DNA from: Candidatus Sumerlaea chitinivorans
GTDB lineage: Bacteria > Sumerlaeota > Sumerlaeia > Sumerlaeales > Sumerlaeaceae
Reading direction: 5' to 3'
DNA: 64,000 nt
NCBI GenBank assembly: GCA_003290465.1
Contig: CP030759.1
Coordinates: 2,368,572 to 2,432,571, forward strand
Positions within the stretch are counted from its first letter, which is position 1, and every line of letters starts with the position of its first letter. The notes below the pieces were generated by a model. The model was not told where the DNA came from. It ran no database searches and was given only the letters and a program-made list of their open reading frames with translations. The position numbers were made by a program, and so were the translations under genes. Shown one piece after another: positions 26,748 through 37,300 of this stretch.

Positions 26748-27620
26748 ATGAGCGAAATCGCGATAGCAACTCGACCCAGCGGAGTGGGGCCTCTCGTTGG
26801 TCGAGCGATACGTCTCGTTCTGATCTATGCGTTGCTTTTTACCGGCGCGATTGTCTTTGCGCTTCCTTTCTTGTGGATGGTGCGCACCGCACTCATGGAC
26901 TACGCGCAGGTCCAGCAGTATCCCCTCGTGTGGATCCCCAACCCCGTACGCTGGGAGAACTTCCGCGAGGCGCTCGGTTTCATGGACTTCCCGATTCTCC
27001 TTCGCAACACTCTCTTCATTACCTTGTTCGCGCTCACAGGGCAGGTGCTGTCCTGCTCGATTGTCGCTTTCGGCTTCGCGCGCCTCGAGTTTCCGGGGCG
27101 GGAGTTCCTCTTCATGGTCCTGCTAAGCACGATGATGTTGCCGGCCATGGTCACGGAGATTCCGCGTTTTATTCTCTTCCGCCACTTCGGCTGGATTGAT
27201 ACGTACCTGCCGCTCATCGTGCCTGCGTATTTCGGATCGCCGTTCTTCATCTTTCTGCTGCGGCAATTCTTCAAGACGATCCCGAAAGACCTCGACGAGG
27301 CAGCACGCATTGACGGCTGCAGCTCGTGGCGCATCTATTGGCAGATCATGTTGCCGCTGTGCAAGCCGGTGCTCGCGGTGGTCGTGATTTTCGGGTTCAT
27401 TTGGACGTGGAACGACTTCTGGGGGCCGCTCGTTTATCTGCGCACCGCTGATAAGAAGACGCTCTCGCTCGGTCTTCAGGTTTTCCAAGGAGTGTATCAG
27501 ACCTATTACCATTACCTGATGGCGGCGTCGCTGGTTGTGCTCGCGCCCGTGCTTGCGCTCTACGTATTCTGCCAGCGGTACTTCACACAAGGCATCGTCA
27601 TGACGGGCATGAAGGGTTGA
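26748..27620 (+). CDS. MalG-type carbohydrate ABC permease
   Basis: The 290-residue product has six predicted TM helices and the MalG-type EAA motif DEAARIDGCSSWRIYWQIMLPLCKP. FALPFLWMVRTAL and the C-terminal YFTQGIVMTGMKG are also typical of this permease class. AAAGGAGG is placed before the ATG at 26748; the frame extends to 26715 without support. It would pair with the permease half of the upstream fusion protein to form the transmembrane channel of a sugar importer. A small inverted repeat, GCCGG/CCGGC, lies in the gap between the two genes. Confidence 0.92.
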   Translation: MSEIAIATRPSGVGPLVGRAIRLVLIYALLFTGAIVFALPFLWMVRTALMDYAQVQQYPLVWIPNPVRWENFREALGFMDFPILLRNTLFITLFALTGQVLSCSIVAFGFARLEFPGREFLFMVLLSTMMLPAMVTEIPRFILFRHFGWIDTYLPLIVPAYFGSPFFIFLLRQFFKTIPKDLDEAARIDGCSSWRIYWQIMLPLCKPVLAVVVIFGFIWTWNDFWGPLVYLRTADKKTLSLGLQVFQGVYQTYYHYLMAASLVVLAPVLALYVFCQRYFTQGIVMTGMKG

Positions 27621-27791
27621 TCCGCCACGCCAACGCAGATGATCTTTGCCCCAGAGGCGGGCTCTTGTTCCCTCTCGCGTTTATGCCCCGGCGGAGCTTT
27701 CGAAAATTAACGCGACGTGGGAATTGTTTCCTTCGCAACCACGCCAGTATTGCTTGCAAGGTTCTTTCACGTACTTTGTAGGATACACAAC

Positions 27792-28295
27792 GTGCGAAAA
27801 ACAGTGGAATTTTTTTGCAATTCACCCGAGGAAACAGAGGCTATTGCGCGCGCAATTGCCGGAATTCTCCGCTCGGGCGACGTTGTGTCGCTCGAAGGCG
27901 AGCTCGGCAGTGGCAAGACATTCTTCACACGTGCGGTCGCCAAGGCGCTGGGCTACGCCGAACGCGTGACCAGCCCCACCTTCGTGCTCGAGAAGCGTTA
28001 TCCGTTGCCCGACAACTCACGAGGCCTGACGTTGATCGCTCACTACGACCTCTACCGCCTCGATTCCTATGCCGAACTTGCCGACATTGGTTTCGAGGAC
28101 TTGCCCGAGGGCGCTGTGGCATTGGTCGAGTGGGGCGACCGCTTTCTGACGGAGCTCCCTCCCGAGGTCATTCGCGTGATCTTCACGATCACAGATGCGA
28201 CTTCGCGTCGCGTCAGGATCGAGTGCGATGAGGAGCGGGCGCGGGAGCTGACCAAGCAACAGGCTCCGGGCGTGGGTGTCACGCCTGAGAGGTAA
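27792..28295 (+). CDS. tsaE: tRNA threonylcarbamoyladenosine biosynthesis ATPase TsaE
   Basis: The 167-residue product has Walker A GELGSGKTFFTRA, the SPTFVLEKRY segment, HYDLYRLDSYAEL and VALVEWGDRF, all typical of TsaE. It powers turnover of the TsaB-TsaD complex that makes t6A37 in ANN-decoding tRNAs. A GTG at 27792 is chosen as the start because AGGAT lies 8 bases before it and the homology begins there; the frame remains open to 27717. tsaB and tsaD are not in the window. The next gene starts 6 bp after its stop. Confidence 0.92.
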   Translation: MRKTVEFFCNSPEETEAIARAIAGILRSGDVVSLEGELGSGKTFFTRAVAKALGYAERVTSPTFVLEKRYPLPDNSRGLTLIAHYDLYRLDSYAELADIGFEDLPEGAVALVEWGDRFLTELPPEVIRVIFTITDATSRRVRIECDEERARELTKQQAPGVGVTPER

Positions 28296-28301
28296 GCGCT
28301 C

Positions 28302-30134
28302 ATGCAGCGCGAGGAGCCCCGCGCACACTCATTTCTCACGCTCCGCTGGGCAATCGGACTACTTGCGGCCCTCGCCCTCCTTGCGCGTCTTGCCCCCGTC
28401 AACTACGGCTCTCCCGAACCCGGGTACTTTTCTTCGGACGAGATTGATGCGGTCAGCCGGGGGATGAAGTTTGCCCGCGGACTCACGAAGCTGGTGCCTT
28501 CCCCCGCCACCGCATTCGACGATCTGCTTCCCCTTCATGCAAATAAGCCCACGCACTATGCGCAGGTACTGGCAGGGATGTACGGCGTAAAGTTTGCTCT
28601 TGCGCGGGCGCGCGGCGCCACCCTTCAGGATTTCGAGCGCGAATTCTTTCTCGCTCCCTTCTCATTCTATCGCCTGGCTCGTCTCGCCAGCGTCGGCGCC
28701 GCAATGGCCACCCTGGCCCTGCTGGCGTGGGCCCTGCGCTGTCACTCGAGAGGAAGCCTCCTCGTCGCCCTCACGATCTTTGCACTCGCTCCCAGTTCCG
28801 TTCGCTACGCCCACATCGCCAAAGAGGACACCCTCGCCACCCTATGGACATTCGCTGCGTTCGTCGCCGCCGTGGAATCTTTCGCCGCGTCGTCCCTCTC
28901 CGCACCGGTCCGTCGCCGCTGGTTGCTAATAAGTGCTGCGAGTGCGGGCCTTGCGGTTTCCACCAAATACAACTGCTTCTTTGCGGCGCTCTTTCCCCTG
29001 TTGGCGTGGCTCGGTCCGAGGCCTCGGCTCTGGCGAGATCTTGCCGCGATCGCCTTGGTAGGGATCGCCGCCTTTCTCCTCGGAACGCCAGCTCCGCTTG
29101 TAGCGCCAAACGAGTTTCTTCGCCGAACCTTGGGCTCGCACATCGTCAGCGAAGTCGGACATGGGTTAGCTTCGCTCGAGTACGCCCATCGTTACGGGCT
29201 CGCGTTCTTTGCCGAAATCTGGTGGGTAGAATTCGGAGTCGCGCTTGCTTTCCTTGCAGTCGGACTCGCTTGGATGCTTCGGCGCGCTGAACCCGCTCTG
29301 CGAATATGCTTCGCGGTTCCAGTGGCCCTCTACATTATAACCCTCGCTTTCGCTGGCCACTTGGACTATCAATACGTGATCGTTCTCACCCCGGTTTTCG
29401 CGTGGGTTGCTGGACAAGTGTGGGGCGCAACGGAATCGTGGCAACGAAGCCAGCGATGGCGCCTCGCCCTCGGTGCACTACTCGGCATCGCTTTCTTGCA
29501 GAATGGCTACCTCGTTGCCCAACGAACCGCTTCGTATCTCGGGGGAGACACTCGCCTCGATGCGGGGCAATGGCTTCGTGAGCAAGCCAAGCATGACCCG
29601 GAACTGCGATCGCGTCCGCTCCTCATTGCGTCTGCTTTCTATTATCATTATTATCCAGCCCTCGCCTTCACGCCAGCGACCTACGAGAAGCTTGCGGCGG
29701 CGCGCCTCGCCGAAGGCGCCACGGGGGAGTTTCTGCAAAAGGCCGCCTTCTATGCGCGCGAGGATACACGCCCTCTTTTCGACGCCGACTTTCTGGACGT
29801 AAAAGTGCACTTTTATCGTCAGCCCGATGGCACACGCCGGTTCCTGCCGCAACCGTATCCGCTGCAACTGGACGCCTATGCCGGCCGCCACTCGCTCATC
29901 ATTGTCCCTGAAAACACTTTCCGGTATCTGGAGTTAGATCCGCCCGAAGCCGCCGAGGTCGTGGCCTTCTACCGCGCGATTCGTAACCTGCCGCTGCGCA
30001 CGGAATTTCGCCCGCAGCCTTGGCGCAAAGCCGGCCCCCACCTGTGGATTTTCGAGGCGCCAGCGGCGTCAGACCACCCCACCACCCCTCCACTCCCATC
30101 CGTCGCCCCCGTCGCCAAAGCACTTGGAGATTGA
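28302..30134 (+). CDS. Polytopic GT-C/PMT-like membrane glycosyltransferase
   Basis: The 610-residue product has about ten TM helices. An acidic motif, YFSSDEIDAVSRGMKFA, follows the first TM, and APSSVRYAHIAKEDTLATLW is a typical second external segment with Asp/Glu. These features fit GT-C-fold enzymes such as PMT/ArnT (GT39/GT83), which use polyprenyl-phosphate sugars. The soluble C terminus (from about residue 420) contains WLREQAKHDPEL and a YYHYYPALAFTPATYEK segment. The donor and acceptor cannot be told. It follows tsaE by 6 bp and precedes a radical SAM gene by 60 bp on the same strand. Confidence 0.7.
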   Translation: MQREEPRAHSFLTLRWAIGLLAALALLARLAPVNYGSPEPGYFSSDEIDAVSRGMKFARGLTKLVPSPATAFDDLLPLHANKPTHYAQVLAGMYGVKFALARARGATLQDFEREFFLAPFSFYRLARLASVGAAMATLALLAWALRCHSRGSLLVALTIFALAPSSVRYAHIAKEDTLATLWTFAAFVAAVESFAASSLSAPVRRRWLLISAASAGLAVSTKYNCFFAALFPLLAWLGPRPRLWRDLAAIALVGIAAFLLGTPAPLVAPNEFLRRTLGSHIVSEVGHGLASLEYAHRYGLAFFAEIWWVEFGVALAFLAVGLAWMLRRAEPALRICFAVPVALYIITLAFAGHLDYQYVIVLTPVFAWVAGQVWGATESWQRSQRWRLALGALLGIAFLQNGYLVAQRTASYLGGDTRLDAGQWLREQAKHDPELRSRPLLIASAFYYHYYPALAFTPATYEKLAAARLAEGATGEFLQKAAFYAREDTRPLFDADFLDVKVHFYRQPDGTRRFLPQPYPLQLDAYAGRHSLIIVPENTFRYLELDPPEAAEVVAFYRAIRNLPLRTEFRPQPWRKAGPHLWIFEAPAASDHPTTPPLPSVAPVAKALGD

Positions 30135-30194
30135 AGAAATAGGGATAGTTGCCGTACTGTTTCTCTACCAGACGAATGGGACTTAGAGTGCGCG

Positions 30195-31328
30195 ATGCGA
30201 AATAGCCTACGCCCCAAACCTGATCCAGTCGCTTATGCGCGTGCTGCGCTGCGTACGCTTCGTTACCACGCGCAGGACTGGTTGGGGATCGTCAAGCCCT
30301 TGAAGTTGCGGATCGGGCTTACGAACCGGTGCAATGCCCGGTGCATCATGTGCAATATCTGGAAACAAGAGGACAACACCGCGCCCTTCCTGCCCCACGA
30401 AATCCGTCCCGACGAGCTCGACACGATCTTTCAGCGCAACCGTCGCTTTTTCTCCAATCTCAAGCATATCTCACTGACGGGCGGCGAGCCCACGCTGCGA
30501 CGCGACTTTGTCGAGATCTGGCGCGTCCTTCATGAGCACTTCCCCGACCTCAACATGAGCTTCAACTCCAATGGATTTTCGACGGCAAAAACTTTGGCGT
30601 ATGTGGAGGAAATTCTCTCGTTCCATCCCCGTCTAACCGTGATGATTTCGCTCGATGGGATGGGCGAGTCACATGATCGCGTGCGTGGGCTGAAACGTGT
30701 CTTCGCGCACACCATGGCGACCATCGAGGGCGTCGCGGCGCTTCGTCCACGCCATCCTTATCTCAAGTTGGAAATCAATTACGTGCTTACGCCCTACAAT
30801 GTGGATGACTGCGTGGAGTTGTTCCGCTTCTGTCGCGAACGCTCGATCGCCTTCAATCCGATTTACTGCGTGCAAGGTGAGCTCTACTTCAATGAGGAAG
30901 AAGACAACGTCTCGCTTGCGGAAGACGCCCGCCAGCGTTACCTCGAGCACTTTCGCAACATCTTAGAGGAGGACGATTCCCTCCAAACGCGCGAAATCGT
31001 AGATCAACTGATGAATCGTCCCCGCGATTTCGATTGTTGGGCAGGGCGTATCACCTATCTGATCGAGGAAAACGCGAACGTCTATCCGAATGGTGGTTGC
31101 CCCAGCGATTTCCTCATGGGCAACTTGCGCGACTTCGATTACTCGTTTGAAGAGCTCCTCGCGTCTCCACGTGCGCAGGAAGTCCTACGCAAAGCAAAGT
31201 CGTGTCGGATCTGCCGGCTTTCGTGCGAGACAATGACGACGCTTCAACACCCCGAAGCCCTTGCGGGTTATCGCAAAAGCCGCGAACTCCCGTTCGACGG
31301 CGCCGTACTATGCGAAGTTCGTGACTAA
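30195..31328 (+). CDS. Radical SAM protein with SPASM-like C-terminal cysteines
   Basis: The 377-residue product has the radical SAM cluster motif C-x3-C-x2-C in TNRCNARCIMCNIW, the GGEP motif in SLTGGEPTLRRDF, and MISLDGMGESHDRVRG. The C-terminal part has further cysteines (DCWAG, GGCPSD, CRICRLSCE), which may hold an auxiliary cluster as in SPASM/Twitch proteins. It therefore makes a 5'-deoxyadenosyl radical to modify an unknown substrate. Members of this type near glycosyltransferases are often labelled as cell-surface or lipid modification enzymes, but nothing here fixes the substrate. It is convergent with the giant CHC2-TPR-DnaA gene. Confidence 0.85.
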   Translation: MRNSLRPKPDPVAYARAALRTLRYHAQDWLGIVKPLKLRIGLTNRCNARCIMCNIWKQEDNTAPFLPHEIRPDELDTIFQRNRRFFSNLKHISLTGGEPTLRRDFVEIWRVLHEHFPDLNMSFNSNGFSTAKTLAYVEEILSFHPRLTVMISLDGMGESHDRVRGLKRVFAHTMATIEGVAALRPRHPYLKLEINYVLTPYNVDDCVELFRFCRERSIAFNPIYCVQGELYFNEEEDNVSLAEDARQRYLEHFRNILEEDDSLQTREIVDQLMNRPRDFDCWAGRITYLIEENANVYPNGGCPSDFLMGNLRDFDYSFEELLASPRAQEVLRKAKSCRICRLSCETMTTLQHPEALAGYRKSRELPFDGAVLCEVRD

Positions 31329-31366
31329 AGCGCAGCGGCTGCCTCTCCCTCCGACAAATTGCCGTT

Positions 31367-31382
31367 AGCCGTGCTTACGGCT
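31367..31382. terminator. Short hairpin between convergent genes
   Basis: AGCCGT (31367-31372) pairs with ACGGCT (31377-31382) around GCTT. It lies between the stop of the radical SAM gene and the stop of the giant CHC2-TPR-DnaA gene, which is 4 bp away. The stem is only 6 bp and has no U-tract, so termination is tentative. Confidence 0.35.
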
Positions 31383-31385
31383 GCC

Positions 31386-34300
31386 TCACCGCGTATAGAG
31401 GTTTTCGAGCACCTTTTCGACATTCTCAGGCGTGATCTCCATCCCCCGCAGCGAGCGCATCGCCACGATCTGATTAAGCGCGCCTTTCAGCTCGCGGACG
31501 TTTGACGTGATCCGTTCGGCGAGCAGCGTCACGACCTCCGGCGGCACTTCCAAATTCGCCGTTTCGATCTCGCGGTTCAGAATCGCGATACGCGTCTCGA
31601 GATCGGGGGGCGCAATGTCCACGATCACGCCCGCACCAAAACGCGAAAGCAGCCGATTCTCCAAACGCGCAATGTCCTTCGGCGGACGATCGCTCGTGAT
31701 CACAATTTGCTTCTTCGCTTGGAAGAGTGCGTTGAAAATGTGGAAGAACTCTTCTTGCGCACGCTCCTTGCCCGCGAGGAATTGCACGTCGTCCACGATG
31801 AGCAGGTCCACCGATTTGTAGCGGGAGCGGAACTGCGCAATCGTGTTGGTCTGGATGGCCTCGACGACCTCAGCCGTGAAGTCCTCGGAGTTCGTATAAA
31901 TGATCCGTACATTTGGATTCTGCCGCAAAATGTAGTTCGCGATCGCGTTTGCGAGGTGCGTCTTGCCAAGCCCCACATCCGAGTAAATGAACAACGGGTT
32001 GTAGGCCTGCGCCGGTGCCCGAGCCACCGCCAAGGCCGTCGCGTAGGCAAAGTTGTTGTTCGCCCCAATCACAAAGTGCTCGAAGTCGTACTCGGGCACA
32101 ATTTGGAGGATGGGCGTCGCGGGCACGGCTGCTTGCACAGGCCCAGCAGCGGCCACCGTTTGCGGAATGTTCGCGGAAATAAAGCGATACTCCTCGAGTG
32201 CGCGGGCCTGATCACCTAAGGACGCGTAAAGCTCCGCACGCTGCACCCGCGCGGACATGCGAAGTGGCGTCTCGTTGATAACCTCATCCAATACCGCGAG
32301 CGCTCGTTCCTTTTGCTCCGCAGCGATCAAGCGCTTGGCAAATTCCTCGAGTTCAACCCATGCGGCTTCGCGATCGCCACTGGCCATGAGCACTGTTGTC
32401 AATGCCCGCACCGCAGTTTCATCCATGGGCGCGAGCGCAACTGTTTCGCGCGCGAGTTCGATCGCGTCGGTGAGTTGCCCAAGTTGCTGCAGGAGATCCA
32501 CAAGCGCCACTCGCTCCACGAGCGCATCGGCCTCGCGTCCAAGACTTTCCAAAATACGGATCAGCAAGCGGTGCCCCTGCACATTCTCCGGGTTCGTGAG
32601 CACCAGCCGACGTGCGGTCGCGAGGGCGGTTTCCAGCTCTCCTTGCTCCGCATGGGCCTCGGCAAGCTCCAGCAGGCGCAGCTCGAGCTTGTCCGTCGCG
32701 CCCGTTTCCTCGTGCAGCGCCACAAGCTCCTGAAGCGCCCGGGCATTGCGTGGGGAGATTTCCAAAATGCGCTCGAGAGCCGCTTCCACTTTCGGTGCTT
32801 GTTTCACCTGACGGTGCGCCGCGGCTTTGGCAAAGAGGCGTTCGAGCGCAGCAGGAATGTCGGTAGCCTCTAAGCAGAGTGCGATGGCTTCATCGCGAAG
32901 ACTATCGTCCAGGGGATCGGCCTCGATAAGCTCGTCGTAGATTGCGAGCGCCTGCGGCAATTCTCCGCGCTCGCGATGCATCTCGATCCGCTGACGTCCA
33001 CGTCGTTTCGCCTCCTCGAAATCCCCCGATGCCAACGCCACCGCCATGAGATCGCTCAGCAAATCCAAGTTTCCGGGATGCTTGCCGAGGCCAGATTCGA
33101 GCAGCGTTCGCGCTGCCTCGTAATCTTGTTTTGCCATGAGCTGCTTGGCAAAGCTCAATGTCGTGGCCAAAGCACGTTCACTTTGCCCGGCATCATATTG
33201 AGCGGCGATCAAACGGCGCCAAAGCGTGGCGTTCTCGCCTTCGAGCTTGAGGGCGCGTTCGAGCGCTTTGATTTCCGCTGAGTAATCCCCTCGGCTTCGC
33301 GCTGTGTCCGCTCGCTGGAGCGCCGTCGCAACTTCAAACTGGCGACGCTCTTGGTCCGCACGCGCCGCATCCCCCATCTGCTCATAAATTTCTGCCCGGA
33401 TCTTTCGCGGCTCAAGGCGCGCCGGCATCAACGCGAGACATTCACTCAGCACCCGCAGAGCTTCCTCGAATTGACCTTGCTTCGCGTGCAGGCGGGCAAC
33501 CGCCTCGAGCTCTTCAACACCACGCTCGACCTCGCCCAAAGCCACGAGCGTCTCGGCCATCCGCATCCGCGCGAGCGCATCATCGGGTGCAAGCGCCACC
33601 GCCTCTTCTTCTGCGGCCAGCGCTTGCTCGCCCTGCCCAGTACGCGAATAGAGTTCGGCGAGCCCGTGAAGTTCCACAACTGCCTTATCGGTGGCATTTG
33701 TGCGTTTCAACAAGTCAATGAGTGCGCGACGCAGCTCCGCGTCGTCCGGCTTCGCTGCAATGGCTCGCCTCAACGCCAACTCAGCGAGATCAACGGCTCC
33801 TGACTGGGTATGGATTGCGGCCAAGCGCTGCAGTAGCTCGACCAAGAGCCGAGTATCTCCGCGCTGCTCCGCGATGCGCACCAATCCCTCGACGGGCGCC
33901 GCGGCACCCGGATCCAAAGTCACGGCCCACTCAAATCTTCGCTCGGCCCGTTCGTAGTCTTGCGCCTGCAGCGCGCGGTTCGCCTGCTCAAGAATGAGAC
34001 TCATGGCCTTCTCTGTCAGGCCAGCCTGCACCAGAAATGCGGCATAGCTTTCCGCGAGGGCTTCATCCTTCGGAGAAAGCGCAAGCACCTGCTCGAACAC
34101 CTGCACAGCTTCTTTGGTGTTTTTCTGAGCAAGCAAGATGGCAGCCAGCTCACGCCCTACTGCAATTGCGGCCGGCAAGTCGCTCTCGCGCAGGAGAAGC
34201 TCGAAGAGCGTCCGCGTGAGCTCCACGTTCCGCGGATCGCGCGCCCGCCCTTGCTCAAGTAACTCGCGCGCTTCCGCGATGCGCTTCTCGGCAATCAAAA

Positions 34301-37300
34301 GGCGGGCAAGGTGATGGGTAGCGCGGCTCGCATCTTCCACATTGCCGGCCTGAGCTTCGCATTCGATGAGCTGACGCAAAAGCTCCACATTCTTTTGGTC
34401 GTAGTTGAGGGCTTCACGCAACATTGCGGCCGCACGGGCCCAATCCCCCTGCTCGCGGTAGGTCCCAGCCTGCCGCAAGAGGCTCCGCAGATAAAACTGG
34501 TTGAGCTCCTCCTGCGCCTTATCCGATTCACCTAACTTCTCATAAACCTCAGCGCGCAGACGCCGCGCGCTCAGACGCTCCGGGGCAAGTTCGATAAGCT
34601 GATTCAATGCCTCAAGGGCAGGACGGTACTTTTTATCCTCGGCGAGGAAGGTGGCGAGCGCCTCCAATTGCAATGCCGCTGCATCCACCTCTCCAACTGC
34701 CAGCAATTGCTCGATGTATTGCTGACGAACTGCAGGATCTGTGGGAGCCATTTCCACAGCGCGCTGATAGGCAGCAAGCGCCTCCGACACTCGCCCAGCT
34801 TGCTTATGGATCGCACCGATCTGCTGGAGGGTTCGCACTGCGTCCGCGGGTCGCTCCTGACTCACGTAGGCGTCAACCAGTGAACTCAGGACGGCTACAC
34901 TCTCCGGCAAAACCTTTGCCGCACGGCGCAGGATCGTGACCGCTTTCTTCGCTTGCCCTGCTTGCTGGTATAGTCGGGCAAGCGCCACGGCATAAGTCTC
35001 AAACTGTGCAAAATTCTTCTGTTGTTCGTAAAGGGCGACGAGCTCCTCGAACACCCGTTCATCGTTGGGTCGCCGTTCGGCAAGCTCCAGCAAGGCCCGC
35101 TCCGCAACGTCAAGCTGGTTCGCTGCCCGATGTTGCTTAGCTAATGCAAGCAGGCGCTCATCCGCTTCCTCCGCGCGCCCGATTTCCCGGAGGAAAGTCA
35201 CGTACTTGAGTACCAGCTCAGCATTATCTGGATCGCACGCGACAATCTGGCTATAGACCTCAGCGGCTTCGTCGTTCCGGTCGAGAATCTGAAGCAGTTC
35301 CACAAGGTACTGCCCACGTTCCACCGCCTTTGAGTTTTCCCCCATTTGACGCAACAGGTCGAACAGCGCACGGTTCGTCGCAACGTCGTCCGGCGATTTC
35401 GCAAGAGCCTGCTCCAAAGTGGCTTGCGCCTTCGCCAGAAAGCCACGCTTTTGCTGGATCGCGGCAAGATCGCGGGCAACCCGACACGCTTCGGCCGCGT
35501 TCCCCCGACTAAACTCGCATGCCACAAGCTGCGCCAGAAGCTCCTCATTTTCAGGATCTTTTTCCAGCGCGGAACGTACAACCCCCGCTTCCGCTTCATA
35601 TGCGCCTTGAGCGTGATGGAGCCGCGCAAGTTCCAGCCGACTCGCTTGCGCCTTCACCGCGTTGCCCACACGCTCGTAGAGCTGAATGAGGCGCTCGAGT
35701 CCCGCGACGTTATCGGGGCGAAGCGCAGTCAAGCGCTCGAGCGTCGCAATAGCCTCCCCATACGCCTGTCTCGCTTCGTAGGCATTCGCCAAACGCAGCA
35801 GTGTGTCCGCATAAAGCGTCTGCTCCCCTTGCCCATAGTAATATTTCGCAAGCGCTTCGATCGCCGGAATAAACATGGCATCCAACGCAAGAGCTCGGTT
35901 GAGCAATTCGAGAGTGGTTTGCGCATCGCCACGCTCCACCGCCACGTTCACCAGCTTCATGAGCTCCTGTAGGGCTTGATCGCGTCGCCCCACTTGATTG
36001 AGCACTTCCACAAGCAGCAAGTGGAGTTCGCGCGCCTCGGGAGCCACAGCACACACCGACCGCACGCCTTGCTCGGCCTCCTCGTTACCTCCCGCAGCAA
36101 GCCACTCTTCGCACGCAAGACGCGCCTGCTCGGTGGCAAGTTGGATCCTGTCGACAGCAGCTAATGCGCGAGCGTATTTCATGCGCAATTCCGGCGTGGG
36201 CGGAACATGCGAAACTGCCCGCTCATAAAACTCGACCGCTCGAGCGGGTTTCGTGCCCACCGTTGCGTCAGCCAGCGCCTCGAACTCCGCGGCGGCCTCT
36301 TGGCGCGCCCGCAAGTTGCCACTCTCTCCCCACTTCTCCAGCGTCGCAGCACGCGCCACACGCAACTCAGTCGGATCTTTCGCAAAAGCTTGGGCTTGGT
36401 CGTAGACGCGCACAGCATGCGCAAAATCGCCCCGCGCCGCAAGCACCTCTGCAAGTTTGCCGTACGTTGCGAGCGCTTTACCCTGGTTTCCCGCTCCCTG
36501 ATATGCCTCGGCCAGCAACTCTAAAGCTGTAAGATTCTCGGGTGCCGCTGCAAGGAGCTCCTCGAGCTCTTGAATCGCGCGTTTCCAATTGCGCGCTTCC
36601 ATGGAGGCCCGGGCTGCACGCACACGGAGCCCGATCGCCTCCTCCTGCATCCCCAGATCATGGAAGAGGGCACTCAGCTTTTCGGCGGCTTCGTCTGTGA
36701 GTGGGACTGCGTCCAGAATTTTGCGCAGTACAGTTCCCGCCTCCTCGCGCCGCTCGTTCGCAATGAGCCATTCCACCGTCTCAAAAACTTTTGGGATCCA
36801 ATTCCCGCCTGCATCCGCCAGAATTGCGAACTCAGCAAAACGCACGCGCAGCCCCACGTCCTCCGGCGCACACTGGATAGCCAATTCGAGACTCGTGGCC
36901 GCGCGGTTAAAATCCGCCTCGTGGATGGCGGCCTGTGCACGCTCGGAAAGGAAGACCGCCGCCTGCTCCGGCTGCCCCATCTGCTCGTAGGCCTGCAAGA
37001 TGTGGGGCACGACATCCACCACGTCCAACTTCAGCGCATCCACGCGCTTATAGTTGTCCACCGCAGCCGCAAAATCTCCGACCGCTTCGTAGAGGTCCGC
37101 CGCACTCATGAGTTCTTCGAGGGCGCGATCCACCTCACCTTGCTCAGCAAGCAATTGGCCAAAGAGTGCGTGCGCCTGCGCATTCCCCGGGTCCAGCTCA
37201 GCCCACTTCTCCGCATGCTCGAAGGCCGCGCTTCGCTCACCGCGCTCCGCGTAAAGGCAGGCTAATTCCCCGTGAATGCGCGCAAGCTCCTCCGTGTTGC

